Assembly: GCA_044359955.1 (NCBI GenBank)
Contig: JBIKLF010000001.1
Span: forward strand, 248,001-312,000
Origin: JACTMZ01 sp044359955
GTDB taxonomy: Bacteria; Verrucomicrobiota; Verrucomicrobiia; Chthoniobacterales; JACTMZ01
DNA length: 64,000 bases
Direction: 5' to 3'
Part shown: positions 29,101 through 36,967 of the stretch, in pieces
How the letters are laid out: every line of letters begins with the position of its first letter
How positions within the stretch are numbered: position 1 is the stretch's first letter
The notes under the pieces: generated by a model
What the model was told of the DNA's origin: nothing
What the model saw: only the letters and a program-made list of their open reading frames with translations
Databases searched by the model: none
Position numbers and translations under genes: made by a program

Positions 29101-31848
29101 ATCGTGGCTGATTCCTCGATGCAACTGCCGACGCATTGGCTTTACCGGCGTGGGTTGGTCGACTCCTCGACTGGCTTATTTTCACCGCTTGAGCTGACCG
29201 ATAACAGGCGGACAAAAGACCACTCCGCCTCTACGACTTGGTGGGTAGATTACAGCAATTTCTTCCAAGGATTTGGAGCGTTGGGAGGCGGCGATATCCG
29301 CATGGTGGCATCCCGTGATCTGGTCAATGCCGATGCCGCCATTCCAACTTCGGCCCGCATGGCCGGCCAAGACGCGGCCAGTGGAGCTTCCGCCGCGACG
29401 CGCCAAAATCTCGCTCCCGATGCAGCCAATCTTCTGGAGCATGGCGGTGGTGATTTGGTGGTTCGTGCCGGGCGCAACCTCGATGGAGGAAACTATTATG
29501 CCGAACGGGGTGAAGCGACACTGCGGGCTCTCGACGAAATCACCACCAACGAGGCCCGTTCGCTCACTCCCTGGCGTTTGACTTCGAGTCAAAGTTTGCT
29601 CGATCCCTCCACGTGGCAGGCGGTCACTCTTTACGGTGGACGCACGCAGTTCGACGTCGCCGCGCGCGGGGACGTGCTGTTGGGACCGACCACGGCGGCC
29701 TTCCTGTTGCCTCAAGGCTTGAACAACAAATTCTGGTATAAAACGCAGTTCCAGACCGTGGATCCCTCATCCGGTATGGCGGCCGCTTCTATCGGCGGTG
29801 CGGTGACCCATCGTCTGGGCGTAACGCTCCCCGGCGATACCTTGGCTTTGCCGGTTCTGGAGGCGGTTTATCGTCAAGGCGCCGCCATTTCTCCGGGTTC
29901 GGCAGCTTATTATCGTCCGTGGCTAAGGTCGGCGGAGACGGCGACCGGTAACTTTCGCACCATCGCCTCGGTTGCCCTGCCGACTTTGCGTTCCACGGCC
30001 TTCGGTGGAGACGTCACGGTGGTGGGGCAGTTGAATCTGTTCCCTTCCCCGCAGGGAGAACTGGAACTTCTTGCGGCCGGAGCCATCCCGGGATTGGCTG
30101 TTTCGGGCGTGACCAGCATCTCCGCCCTCGATGTCACCGCATGGACCTCCACGCGGCTTAATCTCTCTGATGCGGATCCGGCGCGCCTGCCGACTGTAGT
30201 TTCTCCAGTAGGTAACTTGATTATTTCGACAAGCACCTCATCAGACACCTGGTCGTCAGGCTCCGCTTTGTTCCTCGAGTCCGGATCCTACAAGGGAGTG
30301 TACGGCACCACAGATGTCAAATCTGCCTTGCACGCCGCCACGCCGGTGCACGCGGGGAATCCCAATCCGGTGCGCCTCTACGCTGCGGGCGGGGACTTGG
30401 CCAACATGACACTTTTTGCCCCGAAAAAAATCCGGGCTATCGCCTCCCGCGACATTACGGACATCGCCTTTTATTTGCAGCACACTACGTCCTCGGACAT
30501 TTCACTGATCTCCGCTGGTCGCGATCTTATCCCGTTCAATGAAAACGCCCCGCTGCGCGTCCTGGGCGGCAATTTGACATCCGGAAACCTCATCGTGGAC
30601 CCTGAATATGACACGGTGGTGAAAAGCACAGATGGCATTCCGGTGCGAACGAAAGCTTTAGCTGGTGATATCCAGATCGGCGGTCAAGGCATCATGCAGG
30701 TCTTGGCTGGTCGCGATATCGATTTCGGTTCGGGATTCAACTTCGTCGACGGCACAGGTGTCGGCCTCACCAGCATCGGCCGACTTCGGAATCCCTCGCT
30801 GCCATTCGAGGGTGCGCATTATGTTGTCATGGCCGGGGTGGGCGGCGCATCGTCCGGCCCGGCCCTCGGCCTGACCGGCAGCTCGCTCGCCTTCGCCAAT
30901 CTTCCGGCGACCGGTTTTTTGGGTGACACTGCGGAGCACAAAGCAGTGGCGGCAGTGCGCGGTTTGTTTGACCGCTTGAAACAAGTCGGCAAGGAAGCAG
31001 CGCAGACCGGGAGCTATGACGCAGGTTACGCCGCGGTGGAAGCCATCTTCGGCAAAAATCCGGCGTCGGGCACGATTTCCACCCGGGCCCGCGATATGCG
31101 CACCACGTCTGGTGGTTCCATCATCGCCGCGGCACCGGGCGGTGGTGTCACCATGGCCTCGGACATTTTCGGCAATCCGCTGACGCCTCCCGGCATCGTG
31201 ACCGAATACGGCGGAGAGGTTTCGATGCTCACTGGCGGCAACATCGACATCGGCCGCGCCCGTATTTTCACCTTGCGCGGCGGCGATCTGACCATCTGGT
31301 CCTCGCGCGGTGATATTGCCGCGGGCACCGCGGCCAAAACGGTGGTCACCGCTCCCCCAACGCGCGTGCTCATCGATGCGATCAGTGCCGAGATCGAGAC
31401 CGACTTGGGCGGCTTGGCCACCGGCGGTGGTATCGGCGTGCTGGCTTCGGTGGCCGGCGTCGACCCGGGTGCCGTCACCCTGCTGGCTCCACGCGGCACG
31501 GTGGACGCGGGCGACGCGGGTATCCGTGCGACCGGTAATATCACGATCGCGGCCGCTCAGGTGCGCAATGCCGACAACATCGCCTCGGGCGGTGCTTCGA
31601 CTGGGGTGCCGGTGGCTGCGGTTGCGGCTGCTCCCAACGTGGCGGGGCTGAGTGCCGCTTCCTCAAGCACCGCGGCCACCACTTCCGCAGCCTCCGATGT
31701 AGCCCAACAAGGGCGCCCCGAAACAGCCTCCGCTCAAGAGCCGCCGTCCACCGTTTCGGTTGAGGTGCTGGGCTACGGCGGGGGTGAAGAGCGCGAGGAT
31801 GAGCGGGAGGCCCGCGTTACGGGTGAAGCGGGCGATGCGGTTCTTTGA
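20170..31848 (+). CDS. Giant two-partner-secretion exoprotein (TpsA, filamentous haemagglutinin family)
   Basis: About 3892 residues. The start at 20170 (MGSKPNHLRRHRGLIRAA) gives an extended signal peptide with a basic N-region and cleavage near SPTYA-GR. The upstream ATG at 20092 overlaps a regulatory palindrome and is not used here. The TPS domain (residues ~100-270) is explicit: KESQAVLHWKTFNVGRDT, VDF-like VNFDQ, INRNGVIFGG and INTRGLVASS, including the NPNG-like turn as NRNG. The long body is a beta-helix of haemagglutinin-type repeats (GSIIMAG, GGDLRLAAGRDIG, GGDIRMVASRDL, GGDLVVRAGRNLDGG). The C-terminal ~250 residues (SRGDIAAGTAAKT, LLAPRGTVDAGDAGIRATGN) match DUF3739. No toxin (CDI) domain is seen. 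It is probably exported by the TpsB encoded at 60746-62416. Confidence 0.92.
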   Translation: MGSKPNHLRRHRGLIRAAQRQSSLHAFIAVGLVLTMTSPTYAGRNVFGAGGASPGNRDAVRAQAYADSQANALRIQASARERLARSTSAFQGMQGAQAAARASAAALNNVANGLVPGGLEVLSGSEARWDGADAPVAAGNNVNIKQKESQAVLHWKTFNVGRDTTVNFDQSKGGADAGKWIAFNKVFDPAAAPSQIRGRINAQGQVYIINRNGVIFGGTSQINTRGLVASSLPVNDNLVKAGLLNNKDAQFIFSGLRVPGGSDGTPAFEPPPLAPGEKYGDIVVERGARLQATAGQDGNGGRVMLVGANVVNEGTIDTPAGQTVLAAGLQVGVRAHPENDPSLRGLDVWIGQVGDYAGRVENNGLVQSSTGSIIMAGKEVLQRGVLFSTTSVNLNGRIDLLASYGAVANPNFDRFTGSTQPPFLSQFTGTVEMAPGSITSILPDANGKKLPGSRLSENSQVNIEGRGIYFGRGSILMAPSGDVSVRAGVWPFVDTDGDGTALGVGGSDQPGLSQHFTSGGQKFLFESGQVYLDEGALIDVSGSVDGFVPLAQHLLTVAMRSSELADSPLQRNSELRGVPLIVDLRQTGVDNGRSWIGTPLGDLTGYLAIIERDIAQLTARGGTVSLSAGDSIVMRHGATVDVSGGLLTHGAGFVQTSMLSLGGRATPISSAYADINYDGVYTGMGTVTSKWRGPQSYSSGIFNPAKGYNQDSYFEGAPAGAASFTAPSLALAGNLVGKSYVGPNQRETPPALGSLRLAFLGEKNAGSVIDPRFVNQSPFAPEFRLVAGRASTLALPEFELVNGAPAALPAHLRGTFTLGTAIFDEEEGGFGNLSVENADGEFVVAAGTTVRSRPGGSIKATAKNVRMDGSILAPAGSVALTAYNFSPYLYAELSATGALAAQPAPAVQPGRGLVALGNSSRIDVSGMMVDDRGFAANPTYGPVLTDGGSAHLEGYAVQLPFGSIIDTSGGVYAFGRNKFSYGDGGEISILSGRDPDLATSVGGTLQLGGTLQAYSGTKGGALSLQSNFIHLGGANRPSGGINLSPAFFQSGGFATYNLIGLGGRDGEDNNLAGVVVAGDIRPLAQTLVQQSRASASDPAFRRFGTDVFIPLVPEFAGDRQAVSLNLSAKGFDDGFTENKVEALGIVEMLAGSRITTEAGAFVSLEGNVVRVNGSINAPGGSITIVGRDSFRLSTVESQTASAAQATVEIGSSARLSAVGTAVALPDLNGLRAGKLFPGGSIAISGNIVAAEGAVFDVRGSSVVFDFSPQRLGLPPSDPKAPFKVVLGLPTRVDSDGGRITLAGSQMLYSDATLLGAAGGPSALGGSLSVSSGRFYAQGVNRSGADINMVVRQEGSAAEFRAAEGAAGLGFFAVDRFDDGGFDSLNLGYFYLRDASPPYGGNIEFRDPVSIQANQALRVAGGGIIKADAPVSLSAPYIAIGQRYQAPLNPSDPNEPFREFNASTGGTPQIFVPPTSGDGLLDVQASLIDVGHLSLQGISRAELTAQWDIRGYGSLNVVGDLVLAAGQIYPTTLSAFDLFAFDNPEGALGSVTIQGLGNRPLPLSAGGSLRIMASSIMHGGTLRAPLGTIALGWDEVDLDEASVETDGPSNIVVGRSLPTPATRLISLENGSVTSVSAVDPSSGAGILIPYGLSPNGFSWIDPRGVDVTAGGLPSRGVSIGADGVTLSSEATVDLRGGGDLLAYRWISGIGGTADLLGTANSKWSPNTGYKAGNLVQHKGGTWSARTDINPADYAIAPEPSKNMQWALLPESFAVLPGYQSGFAPLNEFNTGPYKGPLSGDTGYSTSGLRMNEQVFLAGLPGLPAGSYTLLPRRYALLPGAFLVQPEGNKFISSGSVVATSSLNSGSLPFEASTLLSDGIIRAQGFSFNGLNTSPSGALLEYMAVLTPAQIAARAQYDKYTANGFLEAAAKRLDLAKVQLLPKDSARAAFHGNTGLVLEGSVLARSVAANGNRASIDISSFGNIRLVGGDGTADESTSLRTDTLGGWGAGSLLIGGLRRETTDGTAVDVRSPSVILDNPGNEFVAPEIILAAADQVVTEAGSALAADDKGVAFTADPLLLAGEGALLRVSADKNATSLRSGVGSEEGGSILSVGAGSVLTGSSVTMDSSSALSLDFTSAITTRSLALSSGQISVLMGPYEGDLDGSVVENHLVLDDEILSQLGALEVLRLASYRTIDLYGSGALGSSELGRLELLSGGLRGFGSGDNNASVSANTLVLANPNSVSGLPVYAEDLGSLTIEAGSVILGAGAFSASGYGQFFLNSAGGLLMDHDGSLHVAGSLAIAAPQIVTGQGVRYDITSERNLDLVASEGEEAVPAGLGGRLSLTGSSVNVDTAIDLPAGVLSITATEGDVVVGGHLSVAGQAREFFDVTRYANAGSIELVSRSGAVVLQEGSFVSVSADEGGGDAGTLDIKSPGGTFSLGGAIVGMAQDGNISGTLALDAGSIENFDELSSLVDAGGFREERALRVRDGDVLIGGATRVRNFSLSADGGDINVRGRIDASGQTGGSIRLVTSGNLTLEAMAVLDVSGRKFSNAGKGGSVVLEAGSAIDGRADEAPRLSLEPGSLVDLSVDAFRPGPHNASGSSAFYGQVEGTLHLRAPRTGNDIGGMGPIASTINRGSSVLVEGFRVYQPEGGIMNIALRDSIHADNTQFINDSEATLRSRLLTGPNTTLDKILVLAPGVEILNLDGDLILGQANVSGSENIEALSDADWDLSSWRYGLRGAPGVLTLRAAGDLVFNNALSDGFTPVAASADSGWSRLWLAPLQSISSSLPVNTQSWSYRLVAGADAGSADYRKIQSIASLDLLDSSKGSILVGEYMNAAVPSDDRATRPGAGVNGLTANTVGISSSDRTPQERGTRYEVIRTGTGSIEVAAGRDIQLRNPFATIYTAGVGLADRTAVFASGDFVLPVTTFSTHPAQGGTLGAAQQNYQAYYAMAGGDLRLAAGRDIGRFARLGDGTIVADSSMQLPTHWLYRRGLVDSSTGLFSPLELTDNRRTKDHSASTTWWVDYSNFFQGFGALGGGDIRMVASRDLVNADAAIPTSARMAGQDAASGASAATRQNLAPDAANLLEHGGGDLVVRAGRNLDGGNYYAERGEATLRALDEITTNEARSLTPWRLTSSQSLLDPSTWQAVTLYGGRTQFDVAARGDVLLGPTTAAFLLPQGLNNKFWYKTQFQTVDPSSGMAAASIGGAVTHRLGVTLPGDTLALPVLEAVYRQGAAISPGSAAYYRPWLRSAETATGNFRTIASVALPTLRSTAFGGDVTVVGQLNLFPSPQGELELLAAGAIPGLAVSGVTSISALDVTAWTSTRLNLSDADPARLPTVVSPVGNLIISTSTSSDTWSSGSALFLESGSYKGVYGTTDVKSALHAATPVHAGNPNPVRLYAAGGDLANMTLFAPKKIRAIASRDITDIAFYLQHTTSSDISLISAGRDLIPFNENAPLRVLGGNLTSGNLIVDPEYDTVVKSTDGIPVRTKALAGDIQIGGQGIMQVLAGRDIDFGSGFNFVDGTGVGLTSIGRLRNPSLPFEGAHYVVMAGVGGASSGPALGLTGSSLAFANLPATGFLGDTAEHKAVAAVRGLFDRLKQVGKEAAQTGSYDAGYAAVEAIFGKNPASGTISTRARDMRTTSGGSIIAAAPGGGVTMASDIFGNPLTPPGIVTEYGGEVSMLTGGNIDIGRARIFTLRGGDLTIWSSRGDIAAGTAAKTVVTAPPTRVLIDAISAEIETDLGGLATGGGIGVLASVAGVDPGAVTLLAPRGTVDAGDAGIRATGNITIAAAQVRNADNIASGGASTGVPVAAVAAAPNVAGLSAASSSTAATTSAASDVAQQGRPETASAQEPPSTVSVEVLGYGGGEEREDEREARVTGEAGDAVL

Positions 31849-31979
31849 CCCTGAGACCAAGCCGGGAAGCAGTTTTAAGTCTGTAATTTTGGAAGTCTTA
31901 AGTCCCCGCCCTTCCTGCGTTCCCTCTCATCCTTCAACCTTCCTACTTCATCCTTGCCTTTCGCATAGGAAACCAACTC
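31849..31979. repeat. Degenerate heptamer modules
   Basis: A decayed AGTTTTAAGTCTGTA module (31871-31905) followed by a CTCATCC TTCAACC TTCCTAC TTCATCC array (31925-31955). These are diverged relatives of the modules in the toxin-antitoxin islands. Confidence 0.5.
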
Positions 31980-34187
31980 ATGGGCACCATGCTTAACTCC
32001 GCCCCGCGATCGGTTTCCCGAGATCCCATCCCGCGCTGGGTGGGAGCTTCCCTGCTGCTTTGTTTATTGATGACAGTTGTGGCCTTGGGGGCGGCTGCCT
32101 ACGCCAAATGGTCGGCTATCGGGAAAATTTCCGCGGTCAGTTTCACCGACGTGGCTCCGCACACGGTGAAGTTGCCGCCCGGCACCCGCGAGGAGCATCT
32201 GGTGCTCCCGAATTCGTCAGTCGATGCCCGCTGGTGGGTGGTCCACACCAAAAAAATGCTCCGTGATGGCACGTGGCGCGTGCGTGGGACGGCTTTGGAT
32301 AACGCGCCTGGCGGACGCGAGGTGCATTGGAGTTCGTTCCTCATGTGGGTGCTGGCGCTGCTCGCTTGGGTGCGCTCGTGGGGCACGGGTCAGCGGGCCG
32401 AATGGTTTGTGGCCGATGCCGCGGTGGCTGCGGGGCCGTTGCTGCTGGTGCTGCTGTTCGGCGCCCTCTGGTGGACGGCGCGGCGGTCCTTCGGCTGGTT
32501 GCCGGCGACGTTTTACCTCCTCGTTCTGCTGACCACGCAGGGCGTGGTGCGTACCTTCGAACTCGGCGAGGCAGACCACCACGGCATTGTTCTGGCGTTT
32601 GCTTCGGCCTGCGCTCTTTGTTTGGTTGCGGGAGGAGCAGGTTTCGCACGGCGCACCGACGCAACGGCCTCGCGCTGGTTTATTGCATCGGGTCTGACCG
32701 GTGCCGCCGCTTTGTGGGTCAGTGCTTCGACCGCCTTGCCCATTTTGGCCGGACTCGGGGCGGGGGGCTTGCTCACGGGTTGGCTTTTCGCTCGCAGCAA
32801 AGAACCGACACCCCTGCGGCCAGACCTCTGGCTTGCGTGGGGCATAGCCGGATGCCTCGGCAGCCTCGCCTTTTATCTCCTCGAATATTTTCCGCGGGAC
32901 ATGGGTTGGCGTTTGGAGGTCAACCACCCGCTCTACGCGTTTGCCTGGCTCGGCGGTTCTTGGCTCCTTTGCCGCATCCTTGAAGGCCGGCGCGATGGAA
33001 AATTTCTGTTCCGCAAATCCGGAGATTGGCTCAAGGCGGTCCTTTGCGTCGTGGTGGCGGCTGCGCCGATCGCCGCGATCACCCTGGCCGGTGACCGCGT
33101 CTTCTGGGTTTCCGACACTTTTCTCCTCGCCCTGCACAAGGAATACATCTCCGAGTTCCAGAGCATCGCGGGCATCCTGCGATGGAAGGGGCAGGAGCAG
33201 AACGCGCTGGTCTGGATCATTCTCTATTTCTGGATCTGGGTCATCTTCACCGGGGCATTGGCCTTGTGGTTTTCCGGGAAAGGCGACGGGCTCTTCCGGC
33301 GGGCGCTTTTACTGCTGCTGCCGGCCACGATGATTATGCAAGTGCTCTCGTTCTGGCAGGTGCGTTGGTCGTCGGCCGCTTTCGCCCTCTGGGCGCTGTG
33401 GGGCTTGATTTCGGTGGCCGCCCTGCTGCGATTGGATTCCGAAAGAGTGTGGCGTGGTGTCGTGTTATCCGTGGTAGCGGTGGTTCCCTGGATCGCCCTT
33501 CTTCTTGGCCCGCTTCCGGCGGCGGCCTTTGCGACGAAGGCGGAAAGAACCTGCCTTGACGCTCCGCTGGGCGAGGATGTCGGAGGCAACCTCCTGATTC
33601 GCGACGTGACCCACCGGCTTTTGCAGGCCAGCCCGGGACAGGTCCCAACTGTTCTGACCGGACCCAACACCTCGACCGAAATGGTTTACCACGGTGGCGT
33701 GCGCGTGCTTGGCACGCTTTACTGGGAAAATATGCCGGGTCTGAAAAAAGCGGCGGAGATGTTCGCCGCGACCACGGAGGAAGAAACCAAGCGACTGCTG
33801 GCCGAGGCGGGGGTGACCCATATCGTGGTCCCTTCGTGGAGTAACTTCGGCGAGGCCTATGCCAAACTGCTGGCTAAAGCACAAGGTCAAGATTTGGCTG
33901 GCCCCTCTTACTTAGACAACGTGCTCAAAACCGAAGAGTTTCCCATTTGGCTGCGGCCCTTCGCTTATCCGATTCCCACCGCCACGGGAATTGACGTCCA
34001 GTCTGTCCGTGTGGTGGCTTTCATTCCGGCGCAAAACAGATTCGAGGGGCATTTTTATCGCGGTATCTATCATTTTGAATCGGGCCAACCGGACAAAGCG
34101 CGGGCGCAATTAGCGGAGGCGCTGGCCCTGCGCCCTGGTGAACCGCGGGTCGAAGCCTACCTGCGGCAGTTGGACGCCGCACCGTGA
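31980..34187 (+). CDS. Integral membrane GT-C glycosyltransferase, STT3/oligosaccharyltransferase-like
   Basis: 735 residues with a dozen or so membrane segments and a periplasmic C-terminal region. The first periplasmic loop has DARWWVVHTKKMLRDGTWRVR and DNAPGGREVHW, and a second loop has FELGEADHHGIVLAFA. The order acidic-loop, R/P-G-G, then D-H-H resembles the catalytic loops of STT3/PglB-type enzymes that transfer lipid-linked glycans to protein. The last ~50 residues (HFYRGIYHFESGQPDKARAQLAEALALRPGEP) form one TPR-like unit. It begins 131 bp after tpsA and overlaps the next GT-C gene by GTGA. Glycosylation of the exoprotein or other secreted proteins is a reasonable guess, not shown. Confidence 0.75.
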   Translation: MGTMLNSAPRSVSRDPIPRWVGASLLLCLLMTVVALGAAAYAKWSAIGKISAVSFTDVAPHTVKLPPGTREEHLVLPNSSVDARWWVVHTKKMLRDGTWRVRGTALDNAPGGREVHWSSFLMWVLALLAWVRSWGTGQRAEWFVADAAVAAGPLLLVLLFGALWWTARRSFGWLPATFYLLVLLTTQGVVRTFELGEADHHGIVLAFASACALCLVAGGAGFARRTDATASRWFIASGLTGAAALWVSASTALPILAGLGAGGLLTGWLFARSKEPTPLRPDLWLAWGIAGCLGSLAFYLLEYFPRDMGWRLEVNHPLYAFAWLGGSWLLCRILEGRRDGKFLFRKSGDWLKAVLCVVVAAAPIAAITLAGDRVFWVSDTFLLALHKEYISEFQSIAGILRWKGQEQNALVWIILYFWIWVIFTGALALWFSGKGDGLFRRALLLLLPATMIMQVLSFWQVRWSSAAFALWALWGLISVAALLRLDSERVWRGVVLSVVAVVPWIALLLGPLPAAAFATKAERTCLDAPLGEDVGGNLLIRDVTHRLLQASPGQVPTVLTGPNTSTEMVYHGGVRVLGTLYWENMPGLKKAAEMFAATTEEETKRLLAEAGVTHIVVPSWSNFGEAYAKLLAKAQGQDLAGPSYLDNVLKTEEFPIWLRPFAYPIPTATGIDVQSVRVVAFIPAQNRFEGHFYRGIYHFESGQPDKARAQLAEALALRPGEPRVEAYLRQLDAAP

Positions 34188-35623
34188 ACGGAAGGTTTGT
34201 TATAGCCGGACTTCTTCTGGTCGGCGCCGCACTCATTGTCGCCGCCGGGCGCGGCACGCTTTGGTTTGACGAGCTGCTCTCGCTGCAATGGGCGCGCTCG
34301 GCGCAGCATCCGTGGCACATCCTCGAGCTTTACCGCCACGACAACAACCACCCGCTCAACACGCTGTGGTTGCTGCTGGCCGGCGAGGACCGTCACCCGT
34401 GGGTCTACCGCGCGCTCTCTATGCTCTCGGGCTTTGTTGTGCTGGTGCTGGTCTGGCTCGCCGCGCGGCGACTCTCGGAAAAATTCGCCTGGGTGCCACT
34501 CCTCCTGGCCGTCACCTCGTTCCCGCTCGTGCTCTACGCGAGCGAAGCCCGTGGTTATGCTCCAGTGCTGGCCTGTCTGCTCGGAGCCTGGCTGGTTGTT
34601 TCCACGAAGACCGATTGTAGTGCGGTCTGGCACGTTCCCGTCTTTTGGCTGCTCTGCCTCGGCGCGATGTTTGCCCATGGAACATCTCTCGTCATCCTGG
34701 CCGCGCTCGGCGTGTATTTCCTCGTCGATCGTCGGGCGCGGGGCGGGGGCTGGCTGCGGATCTTCGGCGGAGCCGCGCTCTGGTTCGGTCTGCCGCTGGT
34801 CGCGGCCGCGTTGTATTGGTTCTTCTTCTTGCGGCTGATGATCATTGCCGGTGGCCCGGAATACACGCTCCCGCATGTTCTGGCGCATTTCTTCGGCTAT
34901 TCGTTCGGCATCCCGGGCGCCGGGTCCGGTCAATGGCCAATCGCCTTGGCGGGCCTCGCCACCCTGACCGCTGCCTTGGCGTTCGGCCGCTTTCCCGATC
35001 TCGCCACGCGCATATTTTTCGCGGGGTCCGTCTTTGTCTTCCCCGCTCTCTCGTTGGCAGCCACCGACACGACCTATCTCTACTTCCGCTACTTTCTGGT
35101 CAGCTTGCCTTTTGTGTATCTTATGAGCGCACCCTTGGCGGAGCGGATTGACCTCTGGCCTCGTGGGTGGCGGGTTTTGGCTGCGGTTTTGCTGGGGGCT
35201 GTCGTTCTTGGTCAGTTTCCCCGCTTGGTGCAACTGATCGTCGCTGGGCGGGGGGATTATGTGACAGCTCTGCGGGTGATTGCCGATGATTCTTCGCCGG
35301 ACAAATCCATCGTGGCCAATAATGAAATGCAGGTAGGCTTTGTGCTGGGCCACAACAAAAAGTTTCACCCCGAGCTGGCCCCCCTGACCTTGGTGCCTCA
35401 AGCACGAGCCGCTGATCAGACCACGCAATGGATTGTCTATGTTACACAGGATGACCCCCCGGTTCCTCCGGGGTCTTCCATCAACTTACATGGATCGCAC
35501 TACGGCTTGGTCAGTTTTCATCCCTCTGCGCCCGTTTCCGGAGCCCACTTGGCGATGTATCGTCGGATCGGCCCCGAGGAAATCAATCCAGCCACCGATG
35601 GGGGAAGAGGAGGAGGCGAGTGA
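34184..35623 (+). CDS. GT-C family membrane glycosyltransferase (PMT/ArnT-like)
   Basis: 479 residues from a GTG overlapping the previous stop. The first loop has the acidic pair of PMT-like enzymes (GTLWFDELLSLQWARS, the [ED]-[ED]-x motif after TM1), and ASEARGYAPVLACLLGAW is the conserved 'S.eaR.Y' block. About ten membrane segments. It uses a polyprenyl-phosphate sugar donor at the outer face of the inner membrane. The C-terminal tail (NPATDGGRGGGE) is encoded by an intergenic AGCCACCGAT-type repeat, so the original 3' end has been replaced. Translationally coupled to the STT3-like gene. Confidence 0.85.
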   Translation: MNGRFVIAGLLLVGAALIVAAGRGTLWFDELLSLQWARSAQHPWHILELYRHDNNHPLNTLWLLLAGEDRHPWVYRALSMLSGFVVLVLVWLAARRLSEKFAWVPLLLAVTSFPLVLYASEARGYAPVLACLLGAWLVVSTKTDCSAVWHVPVFWLLCLGAMFAHGTSLVILAALGVYFLVDRRARGGGWLRIFGGAALWFGLPLVAAALYWFFFLRLMIIAGGPEYTLPHVLAHFFGYSFGIPGAGSGQWPIALAGLATLTAALAFGRFPDLATRIFFAGSVFVFPALSLAATDTTYLYFRYFLVSLPFVYLMSAPLAERIDLWPRGWRVLAAVLLGAVVLGQFPRLVQLIVAGRGDYVTALRVIADDSSPDKSIVANNEMQVGFVLGHNKKFHPELAPLTLVPQARAADQTTQWIVYVTQDDPPVPPGSSINLHGSHYGLVSFHPSAPVSGAHLAMYRRIGPEEINPATDGGRGGGE

Positions 35624-35666
35624 GGAAACCGGAGCCGCAAGACAGGCCCCGTCTTCCATCGGTGGC
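35590..35666. repeat. AGCCACCGAT inverted-repeat element at a gene 3' end
   Basis: It starts AGCCACCGATGGGGGAAGA inside the last codons of the GT-C gene and ends GTCTTCCATCGGTGGC (35651-35666). The internal sequence GAAACCGGAGCCGCAAGAC matches the elements at 51938 and, inverted, 18180. Confidence 0.65.
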
Positions 35667-35860
35667 GGGCTTTTCCTTCGTTCCCTTCGTGATCTTTTGT
35701 TCAAAAAAATCGACCAAGGGGCAGGCTTTCATCGCGGGCCAGCAGCTCATGGCCCAACGGCGGATTTTGCGGCTTCCCGCCTGCACCGCCAGAAAACCCG
35801 CGAAGGCCCATGAATACTGGCTTCGCAGCCGTTTTCTTGAGCCGAAATGCACCCCAAGAA

Positions 35861-35878
35861 TGTGACACAAAAGTCACA
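35861..35878 (+). promoter_or_regulatory. Conserved 18-bp operator-like element, site 3 (PEP-CTERM/PstS-like pair)
   Basis: TGTGACACAAAAGTCACA, ending 110 bp before the PEP-CTERM gene at 35989. The arms are a perfect 6-bp inverted repeat around an A-rich centre, as at tpsA. Confidence 0.6.
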
Positions 35879-35988
35879 ACAAATCCTTGGACCAACGGCT
35901 GCTGGCTGCCCATATTGTCCACGATTCGAGGCGCATTCATTTGGCCGAGGGTCCCATAAACAAAACCTAAAATCACCTACACAAAACC

Positions 35989-36930
35989 ATGAAATCCATC
36001 ACCCACAAGCTGCGCACGCTCGCGCTTGCCGCCGGAACCCTCGCGGTCACGGCCACAGTAGCGACTGCTGCAACTGACGACAGCTACCAGGCAAACGACA
36101 TGCTGATGTTCTTCCTCAATCCAACCGGCACGACGGGAACAGACCAAGTCGCGGTGTTCAGCCTGGGCAGCACATGGAGTGTGTTCCGGGATGCAGCTAC
36201 TCCGAATGCCCCAACGTATGGTTCGGTGATCAGCTTGGGCAACATCAATACCATTCTTACCTCCACCTACGGGGCAGATTGGACGGGTTTGTCCTCTTCG
36301 CTTTTCCTCGGGGCGGCCGGCCAAAACGCGTCGACTTCGAGCCTCTCATCGGCGGTCTCCAACGGCGACTTTGCCCGCACCGTCTACATCACCAAGCCCC
36401 GCCTCGGTGCAGGTTCGGTCGGCGTGGCTAATTCCTCGGCTGCGGCCGTTCCGACCGGAAACTCTGCTGGGGTGGCGGGTGCCATTAGCAGTGCCAACTC
36501 ACAGGCCGCGACCTTTGCGACCACGAACAACCCGGCGGCGGTCTCGGCTTCTGACGCGGTCGGCTTGGTTGCTCAAAATCCTTTTGGTCCGACCGGTGCT
36601 CCGGCAACGGCCTTTACCGCCATCCAAGGCGGGGTTATGGGGGCTCTCGGCGGCAGCACCTACACCTATGGTTCCATCAGCAATGTGGCCATGGGTCTTG
36701 ACCTCTACCGCGTTACCCCGAGCACGAATAACAACGCGGCTTGGCAAAACCTGAACAACATCAGTGGAGTCACGGCCGGTCAGGGCTATTACCTCGGCAC
36801 CGTGACCCTGAGTGACAATGGCGACGTCAACTTTGCCGCTGTCCCTGAGCCTTCCACCTACGCATTGCTCGCCTTGGCCGCCGCCGGCTTGGGCGCACAT
36901 GTCCTCCGTCGTCGTCAAAAGCAGTCCTAA
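35989..36930 (+). CDS. PEP-CTERM exported protein
   Basis: 313 residues: a signal peptide (TLALAAGTLAVTATVATAA), a Ser/Ala/Asn-rich beta-type body, and a textbook PEP-CTERM tail (VPEPSTYALLALAAAGLGAH then VLRRRQKQS) for cleavage by an exosortase and delivery to the outer surface. No exosortase lies in the window. The first ~230 residues are nearly identical, also in DNA, to the N-terminus of the 2141-residue protein at 40624 (LNPTGTTGTD, SLGNINTILTSTYGADWTGL, KPRLGAGSVGVANSSAAA). It lies 37 bp before the PstS-like gene and probably shares its promoter with site 3. Confidence 0.9.
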   Translation: MKSITHKLRTLALAAGTLAVTATVATAATDDSYQANDMLMFFLNPTGTTGTDQVAVFSLGSTWSVFRDAATPNAPTYGSVISLGNINTILTSTYGADWTGLSSSLFLGAAGQNASTSSLSSAVSNGDFARTVYITKPRLGAGSVGVANSSAAAVPTGNSAGVAGAISSANSQAATFATTNNPAAVSASDAVGLVAQNPFGPTGAPATAFTAIQGGVMGALGGSTYTYGSISNVAMGLDLYRVTPSTNNNAAWQNLNNISGVTAGQGYYLGTVTLSDNGDVNFAAVPEPSTYALLALAAAGLGAHVLRRRQKQS

Positions 36931-36967
36931 TCCCACAACCAAACCTAACATCTAAAAACACAAAACC

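Noticed and set aside
20170..31848. Contact-dependent inhibition (CdiA) system
   Set aside because: The C-terminus is a DUF3739-like region and a low-complexity acidic tail, without a VENN-type boundary or toxin domain, and no immunity gene follows.
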